From Pantoea ananatis LMG 2665 (GTDB lineage: Bacteria; Pseudomonadota; Gammaproteobacteria; Enterobacterales; Enterobacteriaceae): a stretch of 64,000 bases of DNA. This document shows, one piece after another, positions 38,769 to 48,447 of this stretch; positions within the stretch are counted from its first letter, which is position 1, and every line of letters starts with the position of its first letter. The notes below the pieces were generated by a model. That model was not told where the DNA came from and made no database searches. It was given only the letters and a program-made list of their open reading frames with translations. The DNA lies in the NCBI RefSeq assembly GCF_000710035.2, contig NZ_JMJJ01000004.1:1239594-1303593 (forward strand), given 5' to 3'. A program made the position numbers and the translations under genes.

Positions 38769-39500
38769 ATGTCATCCATTCATCCGCGACCGCTGCGCGG
38801 CAAACTGGCTATTTCCTGGCAGCAGTATGGCCGCTCTGTTCTGGGCGCCCCGCTACTCTGGTTTCCCGCCGTGCAGGCGGACGGCGACAGTGGCCTGATT
38901 CTGGCCGGCACTCACGGTGATGAAAACGCGGCGATAGCCGCCCTTTCCGCTGCGCTGCGGACCTTGCCGGAGGCACAGCGTCGGCATCATGTGGTGTTGG
39001 CGATGAACCCCGACGGCTGTCAGCTGGGCCTGCGTGCCAATGCGAATGGCGTGGATCTGAACCGAAACTTTCCGGCCGCCAACTGGCAGTCGGGCGAAAC
39101 GGTTTACCGCTGGAACAGCGCGGCAGACGCGCGGGACGTTAAGCTGTCAACGGGGACACATCCGGCATCGGAGCCGGAAACCCAGGCGCTGTGCGCGCTC
39201 ATTCATCAGCTTAAACCGGCCTGGGTCGTCTCGTGGCACGAGCCTCTGGCCTGCATTGATGACCCCGAACAGACAGACGTTGGCGCCTGGCTGGCGGCGC
39301 AGACCCAATTACCGCGGGTGAGCAGCGTGGGCTATGCCACGCCGGGCTCCTTTGGCAGTTGGTGCCACGACCTGAGTCTGCCCTGCGTCACTGCCGAGAT
39401 GCCGGCTATCTCGGTGGACGAAGCCACAGAAACGTATCTGGAGACGATGCTTACTCTGCTGCGCTGGCAGCCGTCATTAACGCCCCGTCATGTACCTTAA
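38769..39500 (+). CDS. mpaA: MpaA, murein tripeptide amidase
   Basis: Cytoplasmic M14 zinc peptidase that splits gamma-D-Glu-mDAP in the recycled tripeptide. 243 residues (E. coli about 240). Zinc ligands: His49 and Glu52 in GTHGDE and the later His in SWHEP; PDGCQLGLRANANGVDLNRNFP is the substrate-binding segment. Its last 50 bases overlap the opposing 3' end of ycjG. Confidence 0.95.
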   Translation: MSSIHPRPLRGKLAISWQQYGRSVLGAPLLWFPAVQADGDSGLILAGTHGDENAAIAALSAALRTLPEAQRRHHVVLAMNPDGCQLGLRANANGVDLNRNFPAANWQSGETVYRWNSAADARDVKLSTGTHPASEPETQALCALIHQLKPAWVVSWHEPLACIDDPEQTDVGAWLAAQTQLPRVSSVGYATPGSFGSWCHDLSLPCVTAEMPAISVDEATETYLETMLTLLRWQPSLTPRHVP

Positions 39501-40434
39501 GCGCCGGTTCAACATCCACGGCCAGCCACGTTGCGCCATCAAGATCGGCAAAACGCACCAGCGGCACCAGCGGCAGCGCCGCGCGAATCGCTCTTGAGGT
39601 ACAGATCATACAGCCGGACATCAGCGTAAAGCCCTGCTGCAGCGCAGCATGTGCCAGGGCAAGCGCTTCAGTGAGTCCACCCGCTTTATCAAGCTTGATA
39701 TTCACCATCTCATAGCGTCCACGGAGGGCAGGCAAACTTTCCCGCGTGTGGCAGCTTTCATCGGCGCAGATCGGAAGAGGATGGATAAAGTTCGCCAGCG
39801 CCGCGTCTTCACCTGCCGGTAACGGCTGTTCCAGCATGGCCACGTCCAGATCGGCTAACAGCTGGCAACGGGCTGCCAGCCCTTCGGCATGCCAGGATTC
39901 ATTCGCATCCACAAGTAATGTCGCGTCGGGAACAGCAGCGCGAATCGCCATCAGGCGCTCGGTAATAAAGTTATTGTCCATTTTGATTTTGAGCAGGGTT
40001 GCGCCATGTTGCCACAACGCCTGCGCGCTGCTGGCCATCGCTTCCGGCGTATCGATGCTCACCGTGTGTGCAGTCACAACAGACTGGGTCGGTTCCGCGC
40101 CCACTAACTGCTCCAGCGTCACATGCTGCTGGCGAGCGGCAAGGTCCCAGAGAGCACTGTCGATGGCGTTTCTTGCCGCACCGGCAGGCAACAGGCTCTG
40201 CAAGGCTTCACGCGACAGCCCTTGCTGTAGTTGAGGCATAACGGTCGCAATTTGTTCCAGCACCAGGGCTTCGCTTTCGCCGTAGCGCGTGTAAGGCGTG
40301 GCCTCGCCGATCCCTTTCACGCCCTCTTCTTCGATTTCGACGACAACGACCTTGGCTTCGGTGCGACTGCCACGAGCAATGACAAACGGCGTATGCAGCG
40401 GCCATGCTTCGGGATAACATTTTACCGTTCTCAT
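39451..40434 (-). CDS. ycjG: YcjG, L-Ala-D/L-Glu epimerase
   Basis: Enolase-superfamily enzyme that epimerises L-Ala-D-Glu from murein so it can be hydrolysed. 327 residues (E. coli 321). Catalytic and metal residues are visible: KIK (LLKIKMDN), VDANES, LEQPL, CADESCH and NIKLDKAGG. The C-terminal tail after DVEPALK is a few residues longer than in E. coli and overlaps mpaA on the other strand. Divergent from tpx. Confidence 0.95.
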   Translation of the reverse strand: MRTVKCYPEAWPLHTPFVIARGSRTEAKVVVVEIEEEGVKGIGEATPYTRYGESEALVLEQIATVMPQLQQGLSREALQSLLPAGAARNAIDSALWDLAARQQHVTLEQLVGAEPTQSVVTAHTVSIDTPEAMASSAQALWQHGATLLKIKMDNNFITERLMAIRAAVPDATLLVDANESWHAEGLAARCQLLADLDVAMLEQPLPAGEDAALANFIHPLPICADESCHTRESLPALRGRYEMVNIKLDKAGGLTEALALAHAALQQGFTLMSGCMICTSRAIRAALPLVPLVRFADLDGATWLAVDVEPALKVHDGALMTAASAAE

Positions 40435-40584
40435 TACCTCTCCTTTTCTCTGGGATTCATCATCGCCATTTAACTTTAGGCAACAAATGCTCTCGTAAAC
40501 CCTTAAAATTTATGTCATAAACAATGGCTATACCTGTACTGACGCTTTCTTTTCTGTCAGATAACATCATTAGAAGGAATTCTT

Positions 40585-41088
40585 ATGTCTCAGACTGTTC
40601 ACTTTCAGGGCAACCCTGTAGCGGTTGCAGGTCAGTTCCCGCAGCCGGGCGATAGCGTTAACGCTTTTACCCTCGTGGCGAAAAACCTGTCTAACGTTTC
40701 ACTCTCTGAGTATGCAGGAAAACGCAAGATTCTGAATATTTTTCCCAGCGTCGATACCGGCGTGTGCGCCTCTTCGGTGCGCAAGTTTAACCAGTTAGCG
40801 GGCGAACTGAATAACACGGTGGTGTTATGTATTTCCGCCGACCTGCCCTTTGCTCAATCGCGTTTTTGTGGCGCAGACAACCTCAACAACGTGGTTACGC
40901 TGTCAACGCTGCGCGGCGGGGAATTCAAAAAAGATTTTGGCGTGGAAATTGCTGATGGTGCCCTTCAGGGTCTGACGGCCCGTGCCGTTATCGTACTGGA
41001 TGAGCATGACAAAGTGCTTTACAGCCAGCTGGTGAATGAGATCACCACTGAACCCGATTATGATGCCGCACTCGCTGCGCTGAAATAA
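40585..41088 (+). CDS. tpx: Tpx, thiol peroxidase
   Basis: Atypical 2-Cys peroxiredoxin that reduces lipid and other hydroperoxides through thioredoxin. 167 residues. Peroxidatic Cys61 ([11 protein letters not shown]) and resolving Cys95 (SRFCGADN) are at the E. coli positions. RBS GAAGGAA. Flanked by ycjG and tyrR, as in E. coli. Confidence 0.97.
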   Translation: MSQTVHFQGNPVAVAGQFPQPGDSVNAFTLVAKNLSNVSLSEYAGKRKILNIFPSVDTGVCASSVRKFNQLAGELNNTVVLCISADLPFAQSRFCGADNLNNVVTLSTLRGGEFKKDFGVEIADGALQGLTARAVIVLDEHDKVLYSQLVNEITTEPDYDAALAALK

Positions 41089-41094
41089 TGGCCA

Positions 41095-41128
41095 CAGCGG
41101 ATAAGCCAGACTTATCCGCTGCGTTTTA
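41095..41128 (+). terminator. Terminator of tpx
   Basis: CAGCGGATAAG and CTTATCCGCTG (11-bp stem, loop CCAGA) followed by CGTTTTATT; the end touches the tyrR stop codon. Confidence 0.75.
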
Positions 41129-42691
41129 TTCGTTGTCGCCGCGCTTCTGCCCCAGACCGTACTCCCGCAGTTTATTGGCAATGGCGGTATGGGAAACCCC
41201 CAGTCGTTTTGCCAGTTTGCGCGTGCTCGGATAAGACAAATATAACCGCGTCAAAATAGATCGTTCAAAGCGGCTGGTGATCTGATCCAGCGTGCCTTCC
41301 ATCGCTTCTTCCCCCAGTGACACATCCAGCGCCTGTTCCGGCAAGACGATATCCTGCGGCCGTAACTCATGGCCTTCCAACTGGGTTAATGCACGATACA
41401 AGGCATTTTTAAGCTGCCGCACGTTTCCGGGCCAGTTATAGCGCATCAGAAAAGCATTCAGCTGTGAGGAAAGACGCGGCCGTGGAATGCCCTGTTCATC
41501 GGCGAAACGCGCCACGAACATTTCCGTCAGCGGCATAATGTCCTGAACGCGCTCGCGCAGCGGCGGCAGATTCAGCGTAAGCACATTCAGGCGATAGAAA
41601 AGGTCTTCCCTGAACTCGCCGCGCTGAACCAGCTCAAACAGGTTCTTCTGGGTGGCGCAGATCACGCGGACATTCACGTGTACCTCATGCTCCTCACCGA
41701 CGCGGCGGAAGGTGCCATCGTTCAGAAAACGCAGCAGCTTCGTCTGCATGGTGGGTGACATCTCGCCAATTTCATCCAGCAGCACCGAGCCACCGTTTGC
41801 CTGTTCGAAAAAGCCTTTTTTGCCCTCCAGCGCATTGGGATAGGCCCCGGCTGCGTGACCAAAAAGCTCACTTTCCGCTACGTCATCCGGCAGCGATGCA
41901 CAGTTAAGCGCCAGAAAAGGCATCTTTCCGCGTGCGCTGCGTAAATGACAGGCCCGCGCCAGCATGTCTTTGCCCGTGCCGGTGTCGCCGATAATCAGCA
42001 GCGGTGCATCGTGCATCGCGAGCTTGCGCGCCTGTTCCACGACCTGCCGCATCCTGGGCGTAACGGCGACAATATGATCGAACTCGGTTTCATCAGTCAC
42101 CACCAGGTTCTGCAGTTGTCGCCCCATACGGGCAGTAGACTTCAGCATCACCATTGCGCCGACGAGCTGGTCGGCCTGGTCGTTGTCCTCTGACAGGTAA
42201 ATCGGGTGTGCTTCCATCAGGAAGTCGCGCCCTTCTATCACCACATGTTGCGCCTGCGCCTGAACGCGTTCGCTCTCCAGCCAGCGCGCAAAATTAAAAC
42301 CGTTAATCAGGTGGTCGGCGGTAAAATTGCGGATCTTGTTTTCATCAAGATTAAACAGGTTTTGCGCCGCCGGGTTCGCCAGCTCAACCTTCGTTCTCAA
42401 ATCAACCGAAAATACCGGCTCTGGCATGGCAACCAGCAAGGCGCTGAGTACCCGATGTTCACGTTCAGACGGCATATAGGGGACCGTGCGGACATCGGTG
42501 ACGCCGGGTGTACGACGGATTTCCGCCATCAGATTACTGAACTGTTCGAATTCAAGCGTGGAGAAATTGAGATAGATACGGCCTGAGGCGGCGACTTCAA
42601 TGCCGCGGAGATCGATACTGCGCGCCACCAACAGGTCGAGCAATTCACGCGCCAGTCCGATACGGTCCTGACAAAACACTTCTAAACGCAT
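41126..42691 (-). CDS. tyrR: TyrR, aromatic amino-acid regulon regulator
   Basis: Regulator of aromatic amino-acid synthesis and transport. ACT domain (1-70), PAS domain (about 78-190), AAA+ core (about 205-425) with Walker A GDTGTGKD, Walker B GGSVLLDEIGEM, and a C-terminal helix-turn-helix RKLAKRLGVSHTAIANKL. The frame extends 46 codons upstream, but MRLEVFCQD at 42691 is the E. coli start and gives 521 residues. Between ELFGH and EGKKGFF it has AAGAYPNAL, where E. coli TyrR (513) is shorter; see findings. A TyrR box lies upstream. Confidence 0.95.
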   Translation of the reverse strand: MRLEVFCQDRIGLARELLDLLVARSIDLRGIEVAASGRIYLNFSTLEFEQFSNLMAEIRRTPGVTDVRTVPYMPSEREHRVLSALLVAMPEPVFSVDLRTKVELANPAAQNLFNLDENKIRNFTADHLINGFNFARWLESERVQAQAQHVVIEGRDFLMEAHPIYLSEDNDQADQLVGAMVMLKSTARMGRQLQNLVVTDETEFDHIVAVTPRMRQVVEQARKLAMHDAPLLIIGDTGTGKDMLARACHLRSARGKMPFLALNCASLPDDVAESELFGHAAGAYPNALEGKKGFFEQANGGSVLLDEIGEMSPTMQTKLLRFLNDGTFRRVGEEHEVHVNVRVICATQKNLFELVQRGEFREDLFYRLNVLTLNLPPLRERVQDIMPLTEMFVARFADEQGIPRPRLSSQLNAFLMRYNWPGNVRQLKNALYRALTQLEGHELRPQDIVLPEQALDVSLGEEAMEGTLDQITSRFERSILTRLYLSYPSTRKLAKRLGVSHTAIANKLREYGLGQKRGDNE

Positions 42692-42759
42692 TGCGTGGGC
42701 CTTAATCCGTTTGATATGTCGCGATAATACGCTAAACAGCCCGTCCGCAGAAAGGGGGC

Positions 42760-42777
42760 TGTCAGGAAAAGTTGACA
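42760..42777. promoter_or_regulatory. Candidate TyrR box upstream of tyrR
   Basis: On the minus strand TGTCAA-CTTTTC-CTGACA fits TGTAAAN6TTTACA at 9 of 12 positions with the G and C of each half-site in place. It is 69 bases before the tyrR start; E. coli tyrR is autoregulated through such a box. Confidence 0.6.
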
Positions 42778-42942
42778 GCGTTAACGCAAGCGCGTTTTTT
42801 TTAAACGTCCGTCGCGCGCAGCGCGCCATAACACCTTGAGTTTTCGACGTCTTTCGCAGTTAATCTTCCCAGTATCCCGGAACGGTCCCCCGCAGGTTTG
42901 GCGCGCTAAACAGGGGACGTTAAATAACGGCCCCATCTAAAG

Positions 42943-44010
42943 TCAGTTTTGCGGATGTTTATTCCCGCCCTTTTGTAGCGCGTCTTTCAATTGCCCTAAC
43001 AGCTCCCGGCGGTAATCGCCGAGACGAGGTTTATCATTTTCCAGCCAGGGTAAAGGCCGACACAGCTCCATCGCTTTGATACCCAGCCGGGCGGTGAGCA
43101 GCCCCGCACCAATGCCCTGCGCGGCACGCGTCGACAGGCGGGCCGCGATGTCCTGCGACATCCAGTCCATTCCGACCTCGCGCACCAGCTCTGAGGCCCC
43201 GGCAAACGCCATGTTAAGCAGCACCAGTCGGAACAGGCGCAGTCGACTAAAATAGCCCAGCTCAATACCGTAAATGGCCGCAATGCGGTTGACCAGCCGC
43301 AGGTTACGCCAGGCGATAAAGGCCATATCGACCAGTGCCAACGGGCTGACGGCGATCATCAGCGCCGATTCGGCAGCATGGCGGCTGATTTCCCGCCGGG
43401 CCTGGCGATCAAGAACCGGCTGCACCAGTTGGGCATAGAGCCGGACCGTTTCACCATCATTGTGGGTTTCGTGAAGCGAGGCATGCCAGCGTTGCAGCGC
43501 TGGATGAGCCTGATCCAGTTCGGCCTGACGCGCCAGTTTTTCACAAAAAGCCCGCCCCTGGCCCACGCCGTGGCTGTTGAGCAGTTCCCGGCCCCGATCG
43601 CGCTCTTCCGCACGCTGCCGCAGTTGATATAAGCGGCGCCATTCCTGGGTCAGCGCGCCCACACCGGCCAGAACAATCAGTCCGCCGGCGACGCCGCTGC
43701 CCAGCGCAAACCAGTCCTGCGCCAGCCAGGCATTGTGGCTCCACTGCACGCCCTGCGCCACAACACTGACGCCAAACAGCGCCAGGCCTGCGCCCACCAT
43801 TTTGCGCCACAGGCTGCGTTTAGGTTTCAGCGCAGCCTCGACGGCTCTTTCCCCTGCGCTTTCTTCTTCAACCGTCGCGTCGCTGTCTTGCACAGCCAAA
43901 AAAGCGGCCTGGGCATCGTCTTCAAACGTTTGAGCAGGCCGCAGCACACTTTCGGGCTTATCCTCCAGCGGGTGGGCAAAATCGATACGCGGTTTTAACG
44001 GATCGCTCAT
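42943..44010 (-). CDS. ycjF: YcjF, DUF697 inner-membrane protein
   Basis: 355 residues (E. coli 353). A hydrophilic N terminus is followed by two membrane helices (about 70-90 and 100-120) and the DUF697 domain with further hydrophobic segments. Co-induced with the phage-shock operon in E. coli; role unknown. Overlaps ycjX by four bases. Confidence 0.93.
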   Translation of the reverse strand: MSDPLKPRIDFAHPLEDKPESVLRPAQTFEDDAQAAFLAVQDSDATVEEESAGERAVEAALKPKRSLWRKMVGAGLALFGVSVVAQGVQWSHNAWLAQDWFALGSGVAGGLIVLAGVGALTQEWRRLYQLRQRAEERDRGRELLNSHGVGQGRAFCEKLARQAELDQAHPALQRWHASLHETHNDGETVRLYAQLVQPVLDRQARREISRHAAESALMIAVSPLALVDMAFIAWRNLRLVNRIAAIYGIELGYFSRLRLFRLVLLNMAFAGASELVREVGMDWMSQDIAARLSTRAAQGIGAGLLTARLGIKAMELCRPLPWLENDKPRLGDYRRELLGQLKDALQKGGNKHPQN

Positions 44011-45404
44011 CGCAATTTATCTCCCAGTAAAAATTCCAGCGCCGCATCCATGCGGATATGCGGCAGTGGGCGATCGATATCCAGCTGCTGTGGGCGAAAC
44101 TGCTCAAACTGAAAGCCTTGCTGCTGCCAGAACGCGCTGCCCGGTAGCCGGGGCGGAACGTCACCCGGATAAACGGTTAATGCCTCGCCATCCTGCAGGC
44201 GATGACCGCGAAGTGCCGGGATTTTTTCGCCACGGTGATCGACCAGCCCGCTTTGTGTGGCCTGAACCGAGGCCAGGCCAATACAGTCCATGCTGATGCC
44301 TTCGAACGCGGCGTTTTGCCAGGCGTCCTGCACAAGCTGCTGCAGCAGAGAGACCATATTGCCGTGCTGGTCGCTGGTGATGTGATCGGCTTTGGTCGCA
44401 GCAAATAACAGCTTATCGATGACGGGTGAAAACAGTCGTCGGAACAGCGTACGCTGCCCATAATGAAAGCTCTGCATCAGTTGCGTTAATGCCAGCCGCA
44501 TATCATTAAACGCCTGCGGCCCGCTGTTGAGCGGTTGCAGGCAGTCCACCAGCACGATCTGGCGATCAAAGCGCAGAAAATGATTTTTATAGAAGTTTTT
44601 TACGACATGCTGGCAGTAGTAATTGAATCGCTGCTGCAGCATGGCAAAGTTACTGCCTTTATCGGCCTGCGCCAGCTTCGCCGCCTGAGCTTCATCGTCA
44701 GCTGGCCAGGGAAAAAACTGTAGCGCTGGCGCACCGGCCATATCGCCAGGCAGAACAAAACGTCCCGGCTGAATGAAGTGCAGCCCTTCCGCTTTACACT
44801 GATGCAGGTAGTCAGTCCAGGCCGCAGCGATGTCGGCCAGGCGGTTCTCATCCGCCGGAGCAAAAGGATCAAGCGTTTGACTCAGTGCACGCCATGGCGC
44901 GGCCCAGTTGGCGCGATCGCCCTGTAATAAGCCGTTCATCTGCCGCGACCAGGTCAGATAATCCTGTGCCAGCATAGGCAGATCGAGCAGCCACTCACCC
45001 GGGTAATCGACGATTTCAAGATAGAGCGTGGCGGTGTCTTTGAGATGGCGGAGTAACGAATCGTTGGGGCGATAACGCAGTGCCAGGCGCATTTCACTCA
45101 CGCCTCGCGTCGGGGTTGGCCAGGCGGGCGGTGTGTTGTAAAGCTGCGCCAGCCCCTCATCGTAGGTAAAACGCGCCGTGCCCATGTCCCGCTGGGGGAC
45201 GCGTTTCACGCCCAGCAGGCGCTCATCGCGCACCACGGAAAACAGCGGCAGCCGGGCACCGCTGTGAACAGACAGGAGCTGGTTAACCAGCGAGGTAATG
45301 AAGGCCGTTTTACCACTGCGGCTTAATCCGGTTACCGCCAGACGAAGATGGCGATCGACGCCGCGGTTCATCAATGCCAGCAATTCAGTTTGCAGTCTTT
45401 TCAT
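44007..45404 (-). CDS. ycjX: YcjX, GTPase-like P-loop protein of the psp regulon
   Basis: 465 residues, the E. coli length. P-loop GLSRSGKT at about 26-33 and switch-region motif [15 protein letters not shown] near 135 put it with DUF463 GTP-binding proteins. Heat-shock and phage-shock co-regulated in E. coli; exact function unknown. Its start overlaps the end of pspD by 20 bases. Confidence 0.94.
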   Translation of the reverse strand: MKRLQTELLALMNRGVDRHLRLAVTGLSRSGKTAFITSLVNQLLSVHSGARLPLFSVVRDERLLGVKRVPQRDMGTARFTYDEGLAQLYNTPPAWPTPTRGVSEMRLALRYRPNDSLLRHLKDTATLYLEIVDYPGEWLLDLPMLAQDYLTWSRQMNGLLQGDRANWAAPWRALSQTLDPFAPADENRLADIAAAWTDYLHQCKAEGLHFIQPGRFVLPGDMAGAPALQFFPWPADDEAQAAKLAQADKGSNFAMLQQRFNYYCQHVVKNFYKNHFLRFDRQIVLVDCLQPLNSGPQAFNDMRLALTQLMQSFHYGQRTLFRRLFSPVIDKLLFAATKADHITSDQHGNMVSLLQQLVQDAWQNAAFEGISMDCIGLASVQATQSGLVDHRGEKIPALRGHRLQDGEALTVYPGDVPPRLPGSAFWQQQGFQFEQFRPQQLDIDRPLPHIRMDAALEFLLGDKLR

Positions 45405-45633
45405 CTTTCTCCTTGATGAAGCGTGATGCCACAGTGTTCATCACGCGTTTCAGCAGTGGCTCAAGCGCCAGTCCTAACAGAATACGCAACGGACGACGCG
45501 CCACCGATTTCACCGCCCAGCCGGTCACGCCCGCAGGACCATAAGTTATCGCATTGATAATGATAAATTTAGCGGCGGACTTCAACGCAGGTGTTGCACG
45601 ATGACGAAAAGCCGCAGTGCGTGAAACAGTCAT
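45385..45633 (-). CDS. pspD: PspD, phage shock protein D
   Basis: Small peripheral or membrane protein of 82 residues (E. coli 73). The core TYGPAGVTGWAVKSVARRPL matches the family; the C-terminal tail [11 protein letters not shown] is extended. The start at 45633 follows a strong GGAGGAAG; an upstream frame is ignored. Role within Psp is minor and unclear. Confidence 0.88.
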   Translation of the reverse strand: MTVSRTAAFRHRATPALKSAAKFIIINAITYGPAGVTGWAVKSVARRPLRILLGLALEPLLKRVMNTVASRFIKEKDEKTAN

Positions 45634-45690
45634 CACTTCCTCCAAACGGTTCACAAACGGGCCAGACACTGGCCCGCTGCAGAACAACGA

Positions 45691-46041
45691 TTAAATCTGA
45701 CGGAAACGACTGCGCACGCTGAAGGTTTCAGAGGTGACGTAACGTTCAATATCCCGAACATTACGCTCATCCTGTTGCAGTGTCGTTTCCAGTTGGTCCA
45801 GCAGTTCACCGGCGCTGGGCGCGTATTCTCCGTTATCCACGCCGGCCGGTTTAACGTCCAGCACAAAACCCAACACGAAATAGGCGATCACGGTAAACAC
45901 AAACAGACCAAAGAACAGTGACAAGACGACGATGATGCGAAGCAGTCGTACCGGAACGTCAAGGTATTCGGCTAAACCGGCACACACGCCCATCAGCTTC
46001 CCTTCGTCAGGCTTACGCCATAACTTGCGGCCTTTCATCAT
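45691..46041 (-). CDS. pspC: PspC, membrane sensor/toxin-like component of Psp
   Basis: 116-residue inner-membrane protein (E. coli 119) with the PspC signature KLWRKPDEGKLMGVCAGLAEYLDVPV at 5-30 and a membrane helix at about 37-60. With PspB it relieves PspA inhibition of PspF under envelope stress. Overlaps pspB by ATGA. Confidence 0.95.
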   Translation of the reverse strand: MMKGRKLWRKPDEGKLMGVCAGLAEYLDVPVRLLRIIVVLSLFFGLFVFTVIAYFVLGFVLDVKPAGVDNGEYAPSAGELLDQLETTLQQDERNVRDIERYVTSETFSVRSRFRQI

Positions 46042-46265
46042 GGCTGCCTCCAGTTAGGATGTTCAGCATCGAGGATGGCTTCAAGCGCTTCAATGCGCTC
46101 CCGCATGCGCTGGGCATCTTTGGTTACCTGTTGCAGACGCTGCATCTGACTCTGCGACAGATCGGTGCCCCCGTTGCGTTTGTTACTGTAGTGTAGCCAT
46201 AGCCAGACGGGTGCCACAAACAGCACAAATATCGTTAATGGAATGGCTAAAAATAATGCGCTCAT
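46038..46265 (-). CDS. pspB: PspB
   Basis: 75-residue protein with one N-terminal membrane helix (about 4-25) and a cytoplasmic coiled coil containing LQQVTKDAQRMRERIEALE. Partner of PspC in stress sensing. Starts 37 bases after pspA. Confidence 0.95.
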   Translation of the reverse strand: MSALFLAIPLTIFVLFVAPVWLWLHYSNKRNGGTDLSQSQMQRLQQVTKDAQRMRERIEALEAILDAEHPNWRQP

Positions 46266-46302
46266 TGACTCTCCTTAATCCTGTCCAGCAGAAAGCGGCG
46301 TC

Positions 46303-46968
46303 TTATTCGCTGCGGTTCATTTTGGCTTTCAGCGCGTTCAGTTGCTGACTGATTTCGTCATCCGCTTTCAGATCGGTAAACTGCTGATCTAGGGTTTTCG
46401 GTTTGCCAAAACCGTGGCTCTCTGCTTCTGCTTCCATGTGATCGATGCGACGCTCAAAGGATTCAAAACGCGCCATCGCTTCATCAATTTTACCGCCGTC
46501 CAGCTGACGGCGGACATCGCGTGAAGACGATGCCGCCTGGTGGCGCAGCGTAAGAGCCTGCTGGCGTGCGCGGGTTTCGCTCAGCTTTTTCTCCAGCTCG
46601 GTGATTTCGCCTTTCATGCGAGCCAGCGTCTCTTCAACCTGGTCAACTTCCTGTTTCAGGGTGGCGATCAGATCGGTGAGTTTCTGTTTTTCAATCAGCG
46701 CGGAGCGGGCCAGATCCTCTTTGTCTTTACGCAGAGCCAGTTCAGCCTTGTCCTGCCATTCGGCCTGCTGAAGCTCTGCCTGCTCAATCCGCCGTGCCAG
46801 CTGTTTCTTCTCTGCCAGGGCGCGCGCAGAGGTGGAGCGGACTTCAACCAGCGTATCTTCCATTTCCTGAATCATCAGGCGCACCAGCTTCTGCGGATCT
46901 TCTGCACGCTCCAGCAGGGAATTAATGTTGGCATTAACGATGTCAGCGAAACGCGAAAAAATACCCAT
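46303..46968 (-). CDS. pspA: PspA, phage shock effector and PspF inhibitor
   Basis: Coiled-coil protein of 221 residues that polymerises on damaged inner membrane and, when free, binds and inhibits PspF. The amphipathic N-terminal helix [20 protein letters not shown] is intact. ESCRT-III/Vipp1 family. ATG 46968 aligns with E. coli and follows AGAGGAACATCATT; the frame extends eight codons further up. First gene of pspABCD-ycjXF. Confidence 0.97.
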   Translation of the reverse strand: MGIFSRFADIVNANINSLLERAEDPQKLVRLMIQEMEDTLVEVRSTSARALAEKKQLARRIEQAELQQAEWQDKAELALRKDKEDLARSALIEKQKLTDLIATLKQEVDQVEETLARMKGEITELEKKLSETRARQQALTLRHQAASSSRDVRRQLDGGKIDEAMARFESFERRIDHMEAEAESHGFGKPKTLDQQFTDLKADDEISQQLNALKAKMNRSE

Positions 46969-47016
46969 AATGATGTTCCTCTTGATTGTCATAGTTTCAA
47001 CTTGCTGTACGGGTTA

Positions 47017-47034
47017 ATTCAAGATGCGTGCCAA
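47017..47034 (-). promoter_or_regulatory. Sigma54 promoter of the psp operon
   Basis: TTGGCACGCATCTTGAAT carries the -24 GG and -12 region (TTGA where TTGC is usual) with correct spacing and resembles the E. coli pspA promoter. It lies 49 bases before pspA, and PspF is encoded divergently. Confidence 0.88.
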
Positions 47035-47130
47035 CTTTTATCTTATTGATTTTTATTGCATTGCTGGCTTTGCAGTTTTTTTTATCTGTTCTAAGATAGT
47101 TAAATTGATTAATCAGTGGCGAAATTCATC

Positions 47131-48144
47131 ATGTCTCCTAACAACGATAACCTGCTGGGCGAATCGAATAACTTTCTGGAAGTGCTGGAGCAGGTATCGA
47201 AACTCGCACCGCTGGAAAAACCGGTTTTGGTCGTGGGCGAACGCGGTACCGGTAAAGAGCTGATCGCCAGTCGTCTGCACTATCTGTCCGATCGCTGGCA
47301 GGGCCCTTTTATCTCGCTCAACTGTGCCGCGCTAAATGAAAACCTGCTGGATTCGGAGCTGTTTGGACATGAGGCAGGCGCCTTTACCGGCGCGCAAAAG
47401 CGTCACCTGGGCCGTTTTGAACGGGCAGACGGCGGCACGCTGTTCCTTGATGAGCTGGCAACCGCCCCGATGCTGGTTCAGGAAAAACTCCTGCGGGTTA
47501 TTGAATACGGTCAGCTTGAACGCGTAGGCGGGAATCACGTTTTTCAGGTGAATGTGCGCCTGATTTGCGCCACCAATGAAGACCTGCCCGCGCTGGCCGC
47601 CGCCGGGAAGTTTCGTGCCGATCTGCTCGATCGTCTGGCGTTCGATGTGGTTCAACTGCCGCCGCTCCGCGAGCGCCGTAGCGATATTCTGGTGATGGCG
47701 GACCATTTCGCCATCCAGATGTGCCGGGAGTTGACCTTGCCCCTGTTTCCCGGTTTTACTCGGCAGGCTCAGCAAACCTTACTGGAACACCCGTGGCCGG
47801 GTAACGTGCGTGAGCTAAAAAACGTCGTTGAGCGGTCGGTCTATCGCCATAACACCAGCGATGAACCTCTGGATAACATCATTATCAACCCGTTTGAACG
47901 ACGCACCGCCCCCGAAGATGCCCCGCCGCCTGCCCTGGTGCCGGATGCGGCATCGGCCCTGCCTTCTTTACCGCTTGACCTGCGTCAGTGGCAGAATCAG
48001 CAGGAGTACGATGTGGTAGAAATCAGCTTACAACAGGCGAAGTACAATCAACGTCGTGCCGCCAGCTTACTGGGTGTGACCTACCACCAGCTCAGAGCGA
48101 TGATGAAAAAGCACGGGATTCAGGCGCGAGACGGACAAGCATAA
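47131..48144 (+). CDS. pspF: PspF, sigma54 activator of the phage shock response
   Basis: AAA+ enhancer-binding protein lacking a receiver domain. Walker A GERGTGKE, the sigma54-contacting GAFTGA loop, Walker B GGTLFLDE, and the C-terminal Fis-type helix-turn-helix NQRRAASLLGVTYHQLRAMM. Starting at ATG 47131 gives 337 residues (E. coli 325); a GTG at 47116 adds five residues and cannot be excluded, since neither has a clear ribosome site. Divergent from pspA. Confidence 0.95.
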   Translation: MSPNNDNLLGESNNFLEVLEQVSKLAPLEKPVLVVGERGTGKELIASRLHYLSDRWQGPFISLNCAALNENLLDSELFGHEAGAFTGAQKRHLGRFERADGGTLFLDELATAPMLVQEKLLRVIEYGQLERVGGNHVFQVNVRLICATNEDLPALAAAGKFRADLLDRLAFDVVQLPPLRERRSDILVMADHFAIQMCRELTLPLFPGFTRQAQQTLLEHPWPGNVRELKNVVERSVYRHNTSDEPLDNIIINPFERRTAPEDAPPPALVPDAASALPSLPLDLRQWQNQQEYDVVEISLQQAKYNQRRAASLLGVTYHQLRAMMKKHGIQARDGQA

Positions 48145-48259
48145 AGGATCTGGCCGGTTCCGATACGTGGCAAGGCATTGTTTTTCTGCGGCATTTGCCG
48201 TGGGCGATTCTTCGATACGACTGAGACAAGAGGGTGAGACAGAAAGCGGGCGGGAGCCT

Positions 48260-48342
48260 AAAAAAGGGCCCGCCGAAGCGGGCAACTGGAAGCAATGTGA
48301 GCAATGTCGTGCTCTTCTTCGGTAGAGCCACCGTCGAAGCGC
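48260..48342 (-). ncRNA. ryhB: RyhB-type iron-responsive sRNA
   Basis: On the minus strand, the sequence AGCACGACATTGCTCACATT followed by GCTTCCAGT is the conserved core of RyhB as known from E. coli. It is followed by a GCCCGC-TTCG-GCGGGC terminator hairpin and six T, giving an RNA of about 83 nt. A -10 (TATTAT, 48349-48354) and -35 (TTTACA, 48373-48378) with 18-base spacing place the start near 48342, and a Fur-like site overlaps the -10. RyhB represses non-essential iron-protein mRNAs such as sodB under iron limitation. Adjacent GNAT gene recalls E. coli, where ryhB is near the acetyltransferase gene yhhY. Confidence 0.9.
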
Positions 48343-48344
48343 AA

Positions 48345-48378
48345 CTGAATAATAATCATTCCTGTTCGCATCTGTAAA
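48345..48378 (-). promoter_or_regulatory. Promoter and Fur-like box of the RyhB homologue
   Basis: The minus strand reads TTTACA, 18 bases, TATTAT, with AATGATTATTATT spanning the -10, which agrees at 11 of 13 bases with the central part of the Fur consensus. The core is identical (in reverse complement) to that at 7995-8007. Confidence 0.75.
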
Positions 48379-48447
48379 GCCTTATTGAGAACTTTTCTCA
48401 TTTCCACATCAACGCTATGCCTTTATTTTTCACGCAACTCCGCGTGC

